This document shows, one piece after another, positions 1 to 9,159 of a stretch of 64,000 nucleotides of DNA. Source of the DNA: Knoellia sp031844405. Lineage in GTDB: Bacteria > Actinomycetota > Actinomycetes > Actinomycetales > Dermatophilaceae. Positions within the stretch are counted from its first letter, which is position 1. Every line of letters begins with the position of its first letter. The stretch covers positions 496,001 to 560,000 of the forward strand of contig JAUZVC010000001.1 of the NCBI GenBank assembly GCA_031844405.1, in the 5' to 3' direction. The notes under the pieces are model-generated. The model did not search any database. It worked only from the letters and a program-made list of their open reading frames with translations, and had not been told where the DNA came from. The position numbers and the translations under genes are program-made.

Positions 1-1
1 C

Positions 2-406
2 GCGGCGGTGACCGACCTCGCCGCCCACGGGCTCATGGCGATGGTCGAGCCCTTCCTCTCCGTCGTCGAGGAGGGGCGGGTGCGCAACCTCCTCGACCCC
101 GACTCGACGATCGCCTCGATCGCCATCGCGAGCGGTCTCGGCGCGAGCAGCGCCCACACCTGGCTCAAGCTGCCCGTCGTCGACGACCTCGCGCGGGTCA
201 TGGACGCGACGACGTTGCCCACCCTGCTCCTCGGCGGAGACCCGCAGGGAGACCCGCACGACACGTATGCCGCGTGGTCCGACGCGCTCTCGCTCCCGTC
301 GGTCTCCGGCCTCGTTGTCGGACGCGCCCTGCTCTATCCACCCGACGGCGACGTCGCCGCGGCCGTCGACATCGCCTCGGGCCTCGTCCACGGAGGTCGG
401 TCGTGA
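2..406 (+). CDS. Cgl0159-family (beta/alpha)8 aldolase-like protein of the inositol cluster, 3' part only
   Basis: The reading frame is open from the window edge, so the start codon lies upstream and only about the last 134 residues are visible. The fragment reads as the C-terminal half of a TIM-barrel aldolase of the DeoC/LacD type found in actinobacterial inositol clusters (Cgl0159 family). The late glycines (LLLGG and VVGRALL) resemble the phosphate-binding end of such barrels. The likely role is cleavage of 2-deoxy-5-keto-gluconate 6-phosphate or a related sugar phosphate, inferred from family and context. Its stop codon overlaps the GTG start of iolB, so the genes are translationally coupled. 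An ordinary fructose-bisphosphate aldolase relative is the alternative. Confidence 0.7.
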   Translation, partial: AAVTDLAAHGLMAMVEPFLSVVEEGRVRNLLDPDSTIASIAIASGLGASSAHTWLKLPVVDDLARVMDATTLPTLLLGGDPQGDPHDTYAAWSDALSLPSVSGLVVGRALLYPPDGDVAAAVDIASGLVHGGRS

Positions 407-1284
407 CGCGCTCCGGTGTCGGCGCCGACAACGACCGCTGGTTCCGCCCCCTCGGGTCCCTCGACGACGGCGAGTTCCAGGTGGCCGTCACGCCGACCGC
501 GACCAACCCGGTCGAGGGCTGGCAGCACACGACCCTGCGGGTGGCTCGGCTCGGCGAGAACGGGCATGTCGAACACGACACCGGGGACGAGGAGGTCGTC
601 GTCGTCCCGCTGTCGGGTGCGGTGACCGTCGAGGTCTCCGGCTTCGACCCGATCCGGCTCGACGGGCGGGCGAGCGTCTTCGACGGGCCGAGCGACACGG
701 CATACGTGCCGCGGCAGCGCACGATCACGGTGCGCAACAGCGGAACCGGCCCGGCACGGGTCGCGCTGTGCGGCGCACGAGCGAGCACGGACCGCGAGCC
801 GCGCCGGATCGCCGCCGACGAGGCGGCGCCCGAGGCGCGCGGTTCGGGCAACGCGAGCCGCGAGGTGCGCGCCTTCGGGCTTCCGCCGGTGCTCGACGCC
901 GACGCGATCCTCGTCTGCGAGGTCATCACGCCGGCCGGCAACTGGAGCTCGTGGCCGCCGCACAAGCACGACGAGGACCGGCCGGGCGAGGAGTCCGAGC
1001 TCGAGGAGATCTACTACTTCGAGACGCGCCCGACCGACGCACGCGGCACGGACCCGGTCGGCTACCAGCGCGTCTACGGCACCGGTGACCGGCCCATCGA
1101 CGTCCTCGCCGAGGTCCGGACCGGCGACGTCGTGCTCGTCCCGCACGGGTGGCACGGACCGGCGATGGCCCCGCCCGACGCCGACCTCTACTACCTCAAC
1201 GTCATGGCCGGACCCGGCACCGAACGGGCCTGGCTCATCACCGACGACCCGGCGCACGCATGGGTGCGCGAGACATGGAGCTGA
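403..1284 (+). CDS. iolB: 5-deoxy-glucuronate isomerase
   Basis: IolB converts 5-deoxy-D-glucuronate to 2-deoxy-5-keto-D-gluconate in cytosolic myo-inositol catabolism. The 293-residue product has the usual family length and a bicupin layout. Metal ligands are visible in the C-terminal cupin: His187 and His189 in PPHKHDED, Glu near 201 in ELEEIYYFE, and a late His in VPHGWHGP (about 248). The GTG start at 403 is chosen because it overlaps the upstream stop (GTGA) and follows the purine-rich GGAGGTCGG. Longer in-frame extensions upstream would run through the preceding gene. The neighbours iolD, an iolG-like gene and mmsA support the pathway. Confidence 0.93.
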   Translation: MTRSGVGADNDRWFRPLGSLDDGEFQVAVTPTATNPVEGWQHTTLRVARLGENGHVEHDTGDEEVVVVPLSGAVTVEVSGFDPIRLDGRASVFDGPSDTAYVPRQRTITVRNSGTGPARVALCGARASTDREPRRIAADEAAPEARGSGNASREVRAFGLPPVLDADAILVCEVITPAGNWSSWPPHKHDEDRPGEESELEEIYYFETRPTDARGTDPVGYQRVYGTGDRPIDVLAEVRTGDVVLVPHGWHGPAMAPPDADLYYLNVMAGPGTERAWLITDDPAHAWVRETWS

Positions 1285-1288
1285 GCAG

Positions 1289-3232
1289 ATGACCGAGACC
1301 GTGCGGCTCACGGTGGCGCAGGCGACGATCCGGTTCCTCGGCCAGCAGTGGTCCGAGCGCGACGGCGAGCGGCAGCGGCTCTTCGCCGGGTGCCTCGGCA
1401 TCTTCGGGCACGGCAACGTCGCCGGAATCGGGCAGGCGCTGCTGCAGGAGGAGCTGGCCGCGTCCGACGCCGGCCGCAGTGCCGACCTGCCCTACGTCCT
1501 CGTCCGCAACGAGCAGGCCATGGTGCACACGGCCGTCGGCTACGCCCGTCAGCAGGACAGGCTGAGCACGTGGGCCTGCACCGCCTCGGTCGGCCCGGGC
1601 TCGACGAACATGCTCACCGGCGCCGCGCTCGCGACGATCAACCGCATCCCCGTCCTGCTCCTGCCCTCGGGCACCTTCGCGACGCGCGTCTCGGCCCCGG
1701 TCCTCCAGGAGCTCGAGGCGCCGTATGCCGGTGACCTCACCGTCAACGACGCCTTCCGTCCGCTCTCGCGCTTCTTCGACGAGGTCGACCGGCCCGAGCA
1801 GCTGCCGTCGGCCCTGCTGTCGGCGATGCGCGTCCTCACCGACCCGGCCGAGACCGGCGCGGTCACCATCTCGCTGCCGCAGGACGTGCAGGCCGAGGCG
1901 TTCGACTGGCCCGTCGAGCTCTTCGCCGAGCGGGTGTGGCACGTGGCGCGCCCGGTGCCCGAGCCGTCACGCGTCGCCGCCGCGGCCGAGGTCATCCGGT
2001 CGGCCCGAAGGCCGCTGATCGTCGCCGGTGGTGGCGTGCACTACTCCGGCGCGGAGGACGCGCTGGCCGAGTTCGCCTCCGCGACAGGGATTCCCGTCGC
2101 CGAGACGCAGGCCGGCAAGGGGTCGCTGCTGCACGGGCACGCCCAGCTCGTCGGTGCCGTGGGCTCGACCGGCACCACGGCGGCCAACGCGCTCGCGGCC
2201 GACGCCGACGTCGTCATCGGGGTCGGGACGCGCTGGTCGGACTTCACCACGGCATCGCGAACGGCGTTCGCTCGCAGCGGTGTTCGCTTCGTCAACGTCA
2301 ACGTCGCCGGCTTCGACGCCGGCAAGCAGTCAGGGCTGTCCGTCGTCGCCGACGCCCGGGAGGCGCTCACGGCGCTCACCGAGGAGCTGGCCGGCTGGTC
2401 GGTGTCCGACGCCTACCGCAAGCGCCAGGGCACCCTGTGGCGCCGGTGGGACAAGGCCGTGACGACGGCATACGAGCCGCCTGCGTCGGTCACCGACGCG
2501 CTCGCCGAGGGGCTGCTCACGCAGGCCTCGGTCATCGGCGCCGTCAACGAGCTGAGCGACCCTCGCGACGTCGTCCTCTGCGCGGCCGGGTCGATGCCAG
2601 GCGACCTGCACAAGCTGTGGCGGGTGCGCGACCGCAAGGGCTACCACGTCGAGTACGGCTACTCCTGCATGGGCTACGAGGTGCCCGCGTCGATCGGGAT
2701 CCGGCTCGCCGACCCCACGCGCGACGTCTTCGCGATGGTCGGCGACGGCGGTTACCTCATGATGCCGACCGAGCTCGTCACCGCCGTGCAGGAGCGGGTC
2801 AAGGTCGTCGTCGTCCTCGTGCAGAACCACGGGTTCCACTCGATCGGGTCGCTCTCGGAGGGATTGGGGTCGCAGCGCTTCGGCACGGCCTACCGCATGC
2901 GGGGGGAGGGGTCGCACCGGCTCGACGGCGACGTGCTGCCCGTCGACCTCGCGGCCAACGCGCGCAGCCTCGGCGCGCACGTCATCGAGGTCCACTCCCG
3001 AGAGGAGCTCGCCGACGCGATCGCGGCAGCAAAGGCGTGGCCGAGCGATGGAGGACCGGTCGTCATCCACGTCGAGACCGACCCGCGGGTCTTCGCGCCG
3101 GACAGCGAGAGCTGGTGGGACGTCCCCGTCGCGGAGGTGAGCAAGCTCGCCTCGACCCAGTCGGCGCGTGCCGGCTATGACAAGCACAAGCAGGACCAGC
3201 GGTCCTTCCTCACCCCGGGGGAGCGGTCGTGA
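1289..3232 (+). CDS. iolD: 3D-(3,5/4)-trihydroxycyclohexane-1,2-dione acylhydrolase
   Basis: IolD is a thiamine-diphosphate enzyme that hydrolyses the cyclic diketone to 5-deoxy-glucuronate, the substrate of IolB. The 647-residue protein shows the three-domain acetolactate synthase fold. The activating glutamate lies in VRNEQAMVH (Glu75). The ThDP/Mg motif starts with GDGG at 485-488 and closes with the asparagine of VQNHG (about 513). The ATG at 1289 lies four bases after the iolB stop and is preceded by GGAGCTGAG. The gene ends in a 4-base overlap with the next one, consistent with one operon. Family assignment is firm because the tail matches IolD rather than acetolactate synthase. Confidence 0.94.
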   Translation: MTETVRLTVAQATIRFLGQQWSERDGERQRLFAGCLGIFGHGNVAGIGQALLQEELAASDAGRSADLPYVLVRNEQAMVHTAVGYARQQDRLSTWACTASVGPGSTNMLTGAALATINRIPVLLLPSGTFATRVSAPVLQELEAPYAGDLTVNDAFRPLSRFFDEVDRPEQLPSALLSAMRVLTDPAETGAVTISLPQDVQAEAFDWPVELFAERVWHVARPVPEPSRVAAAAEVIRSARRPLIVAGGGVHYSGAEDALAEFASATGIPVAETQAGKGSLLHGHAQLVGAVGSTGTTAANALAADADVVIGVGTRWSDFTTASRTAFARSGVRFVNVNVAGFDAGKQSGLSVVADAREALTALTEELAGWSVSDAYRKRQGTLWRRWDKAVTTAYEPPASVTDALAEGLLTQASVIGAVNELSDPRDVVLCAAGSMPGDLHKLWRVRDRKGYHVEYGYSCMGYEVPASIGIRLADPTRDVFAMVGDGGYLMMPTELVTAVQERVKVVVVLVQNHGFHSIGSLSEGLGSQRFGTAYRMRGEGSHRLDGDVLPVDLAANARSLGAHVIEVHSREELADAIAAAKAWPSDGGPVVIHVETDPRVFAPDSESWWDVPVAEVSKLASTQSARAGYDKHKQDQRSFLTPGERS

Positions 3233-4302
3233 CCGCCGCGCTGCGCGTCGGCGTCGTCGGCGTCGGGATCATGGGTGCCGACCACGCCGAGCGGCTCGCC
3301 CGGCGCACCGCTCGCGCCGAGCTCGTCGCCGTCGCGGACCCCGACGAGGTGCGGGCCAAGGAGCTCGCCTCGCGCCACGACGGCGTGTGGTCGACCGGTG
3401 ACGCCCTCGAGCTCATCGCGTCCGACGACGTCGACGCGGTCGTCCTCGCCTCGCCCGGGTTCGTCCACGAGGAGCAGGTGCTCGCCTGCCTCGCCGCGGG
3501 CAAGCCCGTGCTCTGCGAGAAGCCGCTGACGATGGACTCGGAGTCGTCGCTGCGCGTCGTGCAGGCGGAGCGCGAGGCCAGCGAGCGGTGGCGGCGCTCC
3601 CTCGTCCAGGTCGGGTTCATGCGCCGCTTCGACCCGGAGTACGCGCGGCTGGCCGAGGTGCTCGCCGACGGCTCGCTCGGCCGGACGCTCCTGCTGCACA
3701 ACGTCCACCGCAACGCCTCGGTCCCGAGCACTGACTTCCGCTCCGAGATGATCGTGCGGGACAGCCTCGTCCACGAGGTCGACGTCGCCCGCTTCCTCTT
3801 CGGCGAGGAGGTCGTCGCGATCCAGGTGCTCTCGCCCGCGCCGACGTCGCACGCCGCCGAGGGCGTCGTGGACCCACAGGTCGCGATCTTCACCATGGCC
3901 GGCGGGGGCATCGTCACCAACGAGGTCTTCGTCAACAGCCAGGTCGGCTACGAGGTGCGGTGCGAGGCCGTGGCCGAGCGCGGCTCGGTCGTCATCGGCC
4001 GGCCCGCGTCGGGCGCCTACTCCACCTCGCTCTGCGCCTCCGGTGTCGGCCAGTGGGGTGGCACGGTCCCCGCGGACTACCGCGAGCGGTTCGCCACGGC
4101 ATACGACCTCGAGGTCCAGGCGTGGGTGGACTCGGTGCACGAGGGCACCTCCGTCGGCCCGACCGCCTGGGACGGCTATGCCGCCACCGCCGTCTCGACC
4201 GCGGGCATGGCCTCGCTCGCCTCGGGCGAGCGCGTCCCCGTCGACCTCGTCGACCCCACCACGTTGTCCCACAACGCCTCCAGCACGAAGGAACCGTCAT
4301 GA
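3229..4302 (+). CDS. iolG: Gfo/Idh/MocA-family oxidoreductase, probable inositol 2-dehydrogenase
   Basis: This is an NAD(P)-dependent dehydrogenase of 357 residues. The N-terminal Rossmann motif GVVGVGIMG sits at residues 8-16. The signature EKP with the active-site lysine is at 97-99, and the HEVD segment near 182-185 carries the catalytic Asp/His region. Inositol dehydrogenases of this family oxidise myo-inositol or scyllo-inositol to inosose, the first step of the pathway. Sequence alone does not tell which inositol stereoisomer is used. The GTG start overlaps the iolD stop by four bases, and the gene ends in an ATGA overlap with mmsA. Confidence 0.85.
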   Translation: MTAALRVGVVGVGIMGADHAERLARRTARAELVAVADPDEVRAKELASRHDGVWSTGDALELIASDDVDAVVLASPGFVHEEQVLACLAAGKPVLCEKPLTMDSESSLRVVQAEREASERWRRSLVQVGFMRRFDPEYARLAEVLADGSLGRTLLLHNVHRNASVPSTDFRSEMIVRDSLVHEVDVARFLFGEEVVAIQVLSPAPTSHAAEGVVDPQVAIFTMAGGGIVTNEVFVNSQVGYEVRCEAVAERGSVVIGRPASGAYSTSLCASGVGQWGGTVPADYRERFATAYDLEVQAWVDSVHEGTSVGPTAWDGYAATAVSTAGMASLASGERVPVDLVDPTTLSHNASSTKEPS

Positions 4303-5801
4303 GCACTGCCACCCGCATCACCCACCACGTCGCCGGCCGGACCTGGGAGGGTCCCGTCGGCCGCACGAGCTCGGTCTACAACCCGGCGACGGGCGAGCAG
4401 ACCGGCGTCCTCGACCTCGCCACCGCGGACGAGGTCGGACAGGTCGTCGCGACCGCGAAGGAGGCGTGGGCGGCCGGCTGGGGCAGCTCGTCGCTGTCGA
4501 AGCGCACCCAGGTGCTGTTCCGCTTCCGCGAGCTGCTCAACGAGCGCAAGGAGGACATCGCCGCCCTCATCACCGCCGAGCACGGCAAGGTCCTCTCCGA
4601 CGCGCTCGGTGAGGTGACCCGCGGCCTCGAGGTCGTCGAGTTCGCCTGCGGCATCCCGCACCTGCTCAAGGGCGGGTTCACCGAGAACGCCTCGACGAAG
4701 GTCGACGTCTACTCGATCCGCCAGTCGCTCGGCGTGGTCGCGGTCATCTCGCCGTTCAACTTCCCAGCGATGGTGCCGCTGTGGTTCGTGCCGGTCGCGA
4801 TCGCGTGCGGCAACACCGTCGTGCTCAAGCCGAGTGAGAAGGACCCGTCGGCGACGGTCGCCATCGCCGACCTGTGGCGCGAGGCGGGGCTGCCCGACGG
4901 CGTGATGAACGTCGTCCACGGCGACAAGGAGGCCGTCGACGCCCTCCTCACCCACCCCGACGTCAAGGCCGTGTCCTTCGTCGGCTCGACGCCGATCGCG
5001 CGCTACGTCTACGAGACCGGCACGTCGCGCGGCAAGCGGGTCCAGGCCCTCGGCGGCGCCAAGAACCACATGCTCGTGCTGCCCGACGCCGACCTCGACC
5101 TCGCCGCCGACGCTGCCGTCAACGCCGGGTTCGGGTCGGCCGGTGAGCGCTGCATGGCGATCTCCGCGCTGCTCGCCGTCGAGCCCATCGCCGACGACCT
5201 CATCGAGAAGATCAAGGACCGCGTCGGCAAGCTCGTCACCGGCGACGGCACCCGCGGCACCGACATGGGGCCCCTCGTCACGCAGCAGCACCGCGACAAG
5301 GTGGCGTCCTACCTCGACGCCGGGGTCGAGGCCGGGGCGGAGCTCGTCGTCGACGGCCGCGAGGCCGACTTCGACGCCGATGGCGAGGGCTTCTTCCTCG
5401 CGCCGACCCTCTTCGACAAGGTCTCGCCGGAGATGTCGGTCTACCAGGACGAGATCTTCGGGCCGGTGCTCTCGGTGCTGCGGGTGCAGTCCTACGACGA
5501 GGGGCTCGAGCTCATCAACTCCAACCCCTACGGCAACGGCACCGCGATCTTCACCAACGACGGCGGCGCCGCCCGCCGCTTCCAGAACGAGGTCGAGGTC
5601 GGCATGGTCGGCATCAACGTGCCGATCCCCGTGCCGATGGCCTACTACTCGTTCGGCGGCTGGAAGAACTCGCTCTTCGGCGACAGCCACGCGCACGGCA
5701 TGGAGGGCGTGCACTTCTTCACCCGGGGCAAGGTCGTCACGTCGCGCTGGCTCGACCCGAGCCACGGCGGCCTCAACCTCGGCTTCCCCCAGAACACCTG
5801 A
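4299..5801 (+). CDS. mmsA: CoA-acylating (methyl)malonate-semialdehyde dehydrogenase
   Basis: MmsA/IolA oxidises malonate semialdehyde (or methylmalonate semialdehyde) with NAD and CoA to acetyl-CoA (or propionyl-CoA), the last step of inositol breakdown, and also serves valine catabolism. The 500-residue protein is a full-length aldehyde dehydrogenase. The catalytic cysteine is Cys285 in SAGERCMAI, the nucleotide-binding segment includes FVGSTPIARYV, and the end carries the family signature SFGGWKNSLFGD. The ATG overlaps the upstream stop (ATGA), so it is the last gene of the iol operon. A long inverted repeat follows 18 bases after the stop. Confidence 0.93.
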   Translation: MSTATRITHHVAGRTWEGPVGRTSSVYNPATGEQTGVLDLATADEVGQVVATAKEAWAAGWGSSSLSKRTQVLFRFRELLNERKEDIAALITAEHGKVLSDALGEVTRGLEVVEFACGIPHLLKGGFTENASTKVDVYSIRQSLGVVAVISPFNFPAMVPLWFVPVAIACGNTVVLKPSEKDPSATVAIADLWREAGLPDGVMNVVHGDKEAVDALLTHPDVKAVSFVGSTPIARYVYETGTSRGKRVQALGGAKNHMLVLPDADLDLAADAAVNAGFGSAGERCMAISALLAVEPIADDLIEKIKDRVGKLVTGDGTRGTDMGPLVTQQHRDKVASYLDAGVEAGAELVVDGREADFDADGEGFFLAPTLFDKVSPEMSVYQDEIFGPVLSVLRVQSYDEGLELINSNPYGNGTAIFTNDGGAARRFQNEVEVGMVGINVPIPVPMAYYSFGGWKNSLFGDSHAHGMEGVHFFTRGKVVTSRWLDPSHGGLNLGFPQNT

Positions 5802-5818
5802 GACCACGACTGAGGGCA

Positions 5819-5893
5819 CGACTTATTGCCAGTTTCAGCGGCTTCGTGGGTCCGGAACCTACGAGGAAAAGCGCTGAAACTGGCAATAAGTCG
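5819..5893. repeat. Long perfect inverted repeat after the iol operon, possible bidirectional terminator or REP-like unit
   Basis: Two perfect 22-base arms at 5819-5840 and 5872-5893 flank a 31-base loop. The loop itself contains a weaker nested pairing (GTGGGT with ACCTAC). The arms are unusually A+T-rich for this DNA (core TTATTGCCAGTTTCAG). It sits between convergent genes mmsA (+) and the DUF427 gene (-), where a two-way terminator would be expected. The length and base composition are also compatible with an interspersed palindromic repeat. I saw no second copy in the window. Confidence 0.75.
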
Positions 5894-5926
5894 CAGCCAG
5901 CGCGGGTGTAGGTAGCGCGGGTGGGG

Positions 5927-6421
5927 TCACCAGCCCCAGGTGCCGGGTGCTCCCTTGAACGGGCCGACGACGCGGCTCGTGACCCACCCGCCGTAGAACC
6001 CACCCTCCTGCGGGACGACGACCTCGCCGTCGACGCGGCACTGGTCCATCGCGCCCGGCATGACGGCGACGTGGCCGGCGAGGGCCTCGAAGCCGGGCCA
6101 CGGGTCGGGGTAGGTCCAGGCCGCCGAGCGCGCGACCGAGCCCCCGGCGACGACGTCGAAGTACGTGGCGTCGCCCTTGAACTCGCACCGGGTGGAGCCT
6201 GCGGCGGGTCGCAGCACCCCAGCGACGCCGTCCTCGACAGGCAGGTAGTAGGTCGGTGGGTGGCTCGTCTCGAGGACCCTGAGCGTGCGGGCCGACCGCG
6301 CCACGAGGACACCTCCGAGCCGGACCTCGACGAGCTCGTCGCTCGGCTCGACGCGCGGAGGCCGCGGGTAGTCCCAGACCGACTCCTGACCCGGTCCGGG
6401 GACCTCCGGCACGGCCCTCAC
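5927..6421 (-). CDS. DUF427 domain-containing protein
   Basis: This small cytosolic protein of 164 residues belongs to the DUF427 family, which has no established reaction. Family hallmarks visible here are the CEFKGDATYF segment, the WTYPDPWP block and the terminal VGPFKG. The GTG start overlaps the stop codon of mnhG by a few bases, so it is probably cotranscribed as the last gene of the Mrp operon. No functional link to cation transport is known. It ends 34 bases from the long inverted repeat that separates it from mmsA. Confidence 0.85.
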   Translation of the reverse strand: MRAVPEVPGPGQESVWDYPRPPRVEPSDELVEVRLGGVLVARSARTLRVLETSHPPTYYLPVEDGVAGVLRPAAGSTRCEFKGDATYFDVVAGGSVARSAAWTYPDPWPGFEALAGHVAVMPGAMDQCRVDGEVVVPQEGGFYGGWVTSRVVGPFKGAPGTWGW

Positions 6422-6744
6422 GACGACTCGTCGGCAAGGTCGTCGTGGGTGAGGCGGCTGCGGTCGATGTGGCCTGCGCGCAGCGCCGCCCGGCCGAGCA
6501 TGTGCGCCGACACGGGCGCGGTGACGAGCTGGAAGACGGCGGCCAGCGCGATGACGGTGAGGGCGCTGCGGTCCTCGACGCGCAGGGCCAGCCCGAGGAG
6601 GACGAGGAGGACGCCGAGGGTCTGGGGCTTCGTCGCCGCGTGCATGCGGGTGAGGACGTCGGGGAAGCGGACGAGCCCGATGCCGGCGATGAGGGCGAGG
6701 AGCGAGCCGACCACGAGGCAGGCCCCGGCGAGGACGTCGATCAT
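6418..6744 (-). CDS. mnhG: Mrp-type Na+/H+ antiporter subunit G
   Basis: MnhG is a small integral membrane subunit of the Mrp complex that exchanges Na+ (or K+) for protons. The 108-residue product has three hydrophobic segments and the conserved RFPDVLTRMHAATKPQTLGV block of the PhaG/MnhG family. The ATG at 6742-6744 overlaps the mnhF stop. It is the last canonical gene of the operon, in the usual A-C-D-E-F-G order. Confidence 0.93.
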   Translation of the reverse strand: MIDVLAGACLVVGSLLALIAGIGLVRFPDVLTRMHAATKPQTLGVLLVLLGLALRVEDRSALTVIALAAVFQLVTAPVSAHMLGRAALRAGHIDRSRLTHDDLADESS

Positions 6745-7034
6745 CGGTGCCTCCCCTCCTCGAGGTGGGGCCCGCCGTCGCCGTCGCGGGCGGCGAACCG
6801 GGCGATGCTCACCGAGCCGAGGAACCCGACGAGCGAGAGAGCGAGGAGCACCGACACCGTGCTCGAGTAGCGCCCGACGGCCGCGTGGACCCCGACCGCG
6901 CCGACGATCGCGGCGACGAAGACGTCGGTGGCCAGCGTCCGGTCGAGCATGGAGGGACCGCGCACGACCCGGACGAGGCAGAGGACCCCGCTCGCGGCGA
7001 GCAGGACCGCGCACACGATGCCGACGGCGATCAC
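6741..7034 (-). CDS. mnhF: Mrp-type Na+/H+ antiporter subunit F
   Basis: MnhF is a 97-residue membrane subunit with three predicted helices and the family motif RVVRGPSMLDRTLATDVF. The GTG start at 7032-7034 is supported by a strong AGGAGG eight bases upstream on the minus strand and by the short overlap with mnhE. The C-terminus is charged and short (GDGGPHLEEGRHR) and probably cytosolic. Its role is structural within the antiporter. Confidence 0.92.
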   Translation of the reverse strand: MIAVGIVCAVLLAASGVLCLVRVVRGPSMLDRTLATDVFVAAIVGAVGVHAAVGRYSSTVSVLLALSLVGFLGSVSIARFAARDGDGGPHLEEGRHR

Positions 7035-7558
7035 GCGCGCACCTCCTGACCGCAGACGGCGTCGCGCTCCTCGCGCGGGGCGAAGGCCTTGACGACCCGC
7101 TCCTCCTGCTCGAGGACCGACTGGTGGAAGGCGGCGAGGCGCTCGGGCGTGTGCGCGTCCATGACGTGGAGGTAGATCGCACCCTCCTCGGGTTCGAGCT
7201 CGACGAGCAGCGAGCCCGGCACGAGGCACACGAGCTCGGAGGTGATGGTCATGATGAGCTCGGAACGGGTGCGCAGCTGGACCCGCAGGAGCGCGCTCGG
7301 TGGCGCACCTGCCGGCCGGAGCGCGAACCAGGACACCTCGACGCTCGCGCGCACGAGGTCCCAGAGGAAGCGCACGGCGAGCACGAGGGTCGGCCAGGGC
7401 CGGATGACCCACGTCCACGGCGCCCGCGGGAACGGGAAGACCGTGACGACGAGGACCGACGCGAGGACCCCGCCCACGACGATCGTCGGGGAGACCGCGC
7501 CCCAGAGCAGGACCCAGATGAGGGTGAGTCCGGCGACCATCGGCAGCGCCCCGCTCAC
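7031..7558 (-). CDS. mnhE: Mrp-type Na+/H+ antiporter subunit E
   Basis: This 175-residue membrane protein has N-terminal hydrophobic helices (LIWVLLWGAV) followed by a cytosolic domain typical of MnhE. Hallmarks are LRTRSELIMTITSELVCLVPG and the ELEPEEGAIYLHVMD strand. The GTG at 7556-7558 gives a 4-base overlap with the mnhD stop; an ATG 18 bases further in is an alternative start. It contributes to assembly of the antiporter. Confidence 0.9.
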   Translation of the reverse strand: MSGALPMVAGLTLIWVLLWGAVSPTIVVGGVLASVLVVTVFPFPRAPWTWVIRPWPTLVLAVRFLWDLVRASVEVSWFALRPAGAPPSALLRVQLRTRSELIMTITSELVCLVPGSLLVELEPEEGAIYLHVMDAHTPERLAAFHQSVLEQEERVVKAFAPREERDAVCGQEVRA

Positions 7559-9159
7559 GGCTGCCCCCCGAGGACGGCGGAGACGTAGGGCGTGCGCTCG
7601 AGCAGCTCGGTGGCGGCACGGTCGGTGATGCCGAAGAGCGGCCCTGCGAGCACGGTGAGGCCGACGCTGAAGATGACGAGCATGACCGTCGGCAGGCCCA
7701 TCGCCATGGGAAGCCGCTGGGTCTGCTCGACCTTCTGCCACATGGTCGTCATGAGGGTGCCCGCCGAGGTCGAGACGCGGCCACCGCCGTGCAGCGGCCC
7801 GTGCGACCAGTCGTCCTCGTCGTCGTGCTCGTGGTCCGCGTCGGGGGCGGGCTGCCAGAACGCGCGGTTCCAGACCTTGGCGATGGCATAGAGGGTGAGC
7901 AGGCTCGTGAGGATCGACGCGGCCACGGTCGTCATGGCGAGCCAGTCGCCGTCGCCGATGCCGGCCTGGCCGAGCGCCACCTTGCCGAGGAACCCGGAGA
8001 AGGGCGGGATGCCGGCGAGGTTCATCGCGGGGACGAAGAAGACGACCGACAGCACCGGTGCCGACCTCGCCAGACCGCCGAGCCGGCTGAGGTTCGTCGT
8101 GCCGGCGCGGTACTCGATGAGGCCGGCGACGAGGAAGAGCACGGTCTGCACGGTGATGTGGTGGGCGATGTAGAAGATCGCGCCCGACAGCCCGAGCTGG
8201 GTCGCGAAGGCGATGCCGAAGAGCATGTAGCCGATGTGGCTCACGAGCGTGAAGGACAGGATTCGCTTGATGTCCGACTGTGCGACCGCACCGAGGATGC
8301 CGATGACCATGGTGAGGATCGAGGCCCACAGCAGCAGCCCGCGCAGGCCGTCGCCGGGGAAGACGAGCGTCTGGATGCGCACGATGGCATAGATGCCGAC
8401 CTTGGTGAGGAGGCCGGCGAAGACGGCGGTGACGGGCGCGGGGGCCGTCGGGTAGGAGTCCGGCAGCCACGCCGACAGCGGGAAGACCGCCGCCTTGATG
8501 CAGAAGGTCGTGAGCAGGAGCAGCTGGAGCATCTGCGCGATTCCGGGCGGCAGGTCCCCGACCCGCCCGGCGAGCTCGGCGAAGCTCACGGTGCCGGTCG
8601 CGGCATACACGCAGGAGATGGCGACGAGGAAGATCGCCGACGAGATGAGGCTGACGACGACGTAGATCGTGCCGGCGCGGATGCGGGCCTCGGTGCCGCC
8701 GAGGGTGATGAGGACGAAGCTCGCGGCGAGCAGCACCTCGAACCCGACGAAGAGGTTGAAGAGGTCGGCCGAGAGGAAGGCGTTGGACACCCCGGCGCTG
8801 AGCACGAGGAAGGTGGGGTGGAAGACCGACAGCGGTGTCTCGCGGCCGTACTCGACGATGCCCTGGCCGAAGGAGTAGAGCAGGACGCAGAGCGTGACGA
8901 ACGTCGACACGAGCAACATGAGCGCCGAGAGCCGGTCGGCGATGAGCGAGATGCCGATGTCCGGGCCCCACCCGCCGATCTGCACCGCCTGCGGCCCGAA
9001 CCGGTCGGCGCGCACAAGCAAAGTGGCCGCGGTGACGACGACGGTCGTGAGCACGACGACGGAGATGAGCCGCTGGGCGCGGGCCGAGCGCCCGAAGACG
9101 AGACAGAGCCCGGCGCCGAGCAGCGGCAGCAGGACCGGCAGGACGACGATCTGGGTCAT
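7555..9159 (-). CDS. mnhD: Mrp-type Na+/H+ antiporter subunit D (proton-translocating, NuoN-like)
   Basis: MnhD is a 534-residue polytopic membrane protein homologous to the NuoL/M/N proton-channel subunits of complex I. The proton-pathway region is visible in LFVGFEVLLAASFVLI, FCIKAAVFPLSAWLPDSYP (lysine and TM7 motif) and SHIGYMLFGIA. A cytosolic stretch near residue 430 is unusually acidic and His-rich (HEHDDEDDW), and may bind cations or divalent metal. That is an inference from composition only. The ATG start at 9157-9159 leaves a 4-base overlap with mnhC. Confidence 0.94.
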   Translation of the reverse strand: MTQIVVLPVLLPLLGAGLCLVFGRSARAQRLISVVVLTTVVVTAATLLVRADRFGPQAVQIGGWGPDIGISLIADRLSALMLLVSTFVTLCVLLYSFGQGIVEYGRETPLSVFHPTFLVLSAGVSNAFLSADLFNLFVGFEVLLAASFVLITLGGTEARIRAGTIYVVVSLISSAIFLVAISCVYAATGTVSFAELAGRVGDLPPGIAQMLQLLLLTTFCIKAAVFPLSAWLPDSYPTAPAPVTAVFAGLLTKVGIYAIVRIQTLVFPGDGLRGLLLWASILTMVIGILGAVAQSDIKRILSFTLVSHIGYMLFGIAFATQLGLSGAIFYIAHHITVQTVLFLVAGLIEYRAGTTNLSRLGGLARSAPVLSVVFFVPAMNLAGIPPFSGFLGKVALGQAGIGDGDWLAMTTVAASILTSLLTLYAIAKVWNRAFWQPAPDADHEHDDEDDWSHGPLHGGGRVSTSAGTLMTTMWQKVEQTQRLPMAMGLPTVMLVIFSVGLTVLAGPLFGITDRAATELLERTPYVSAVLGGQP

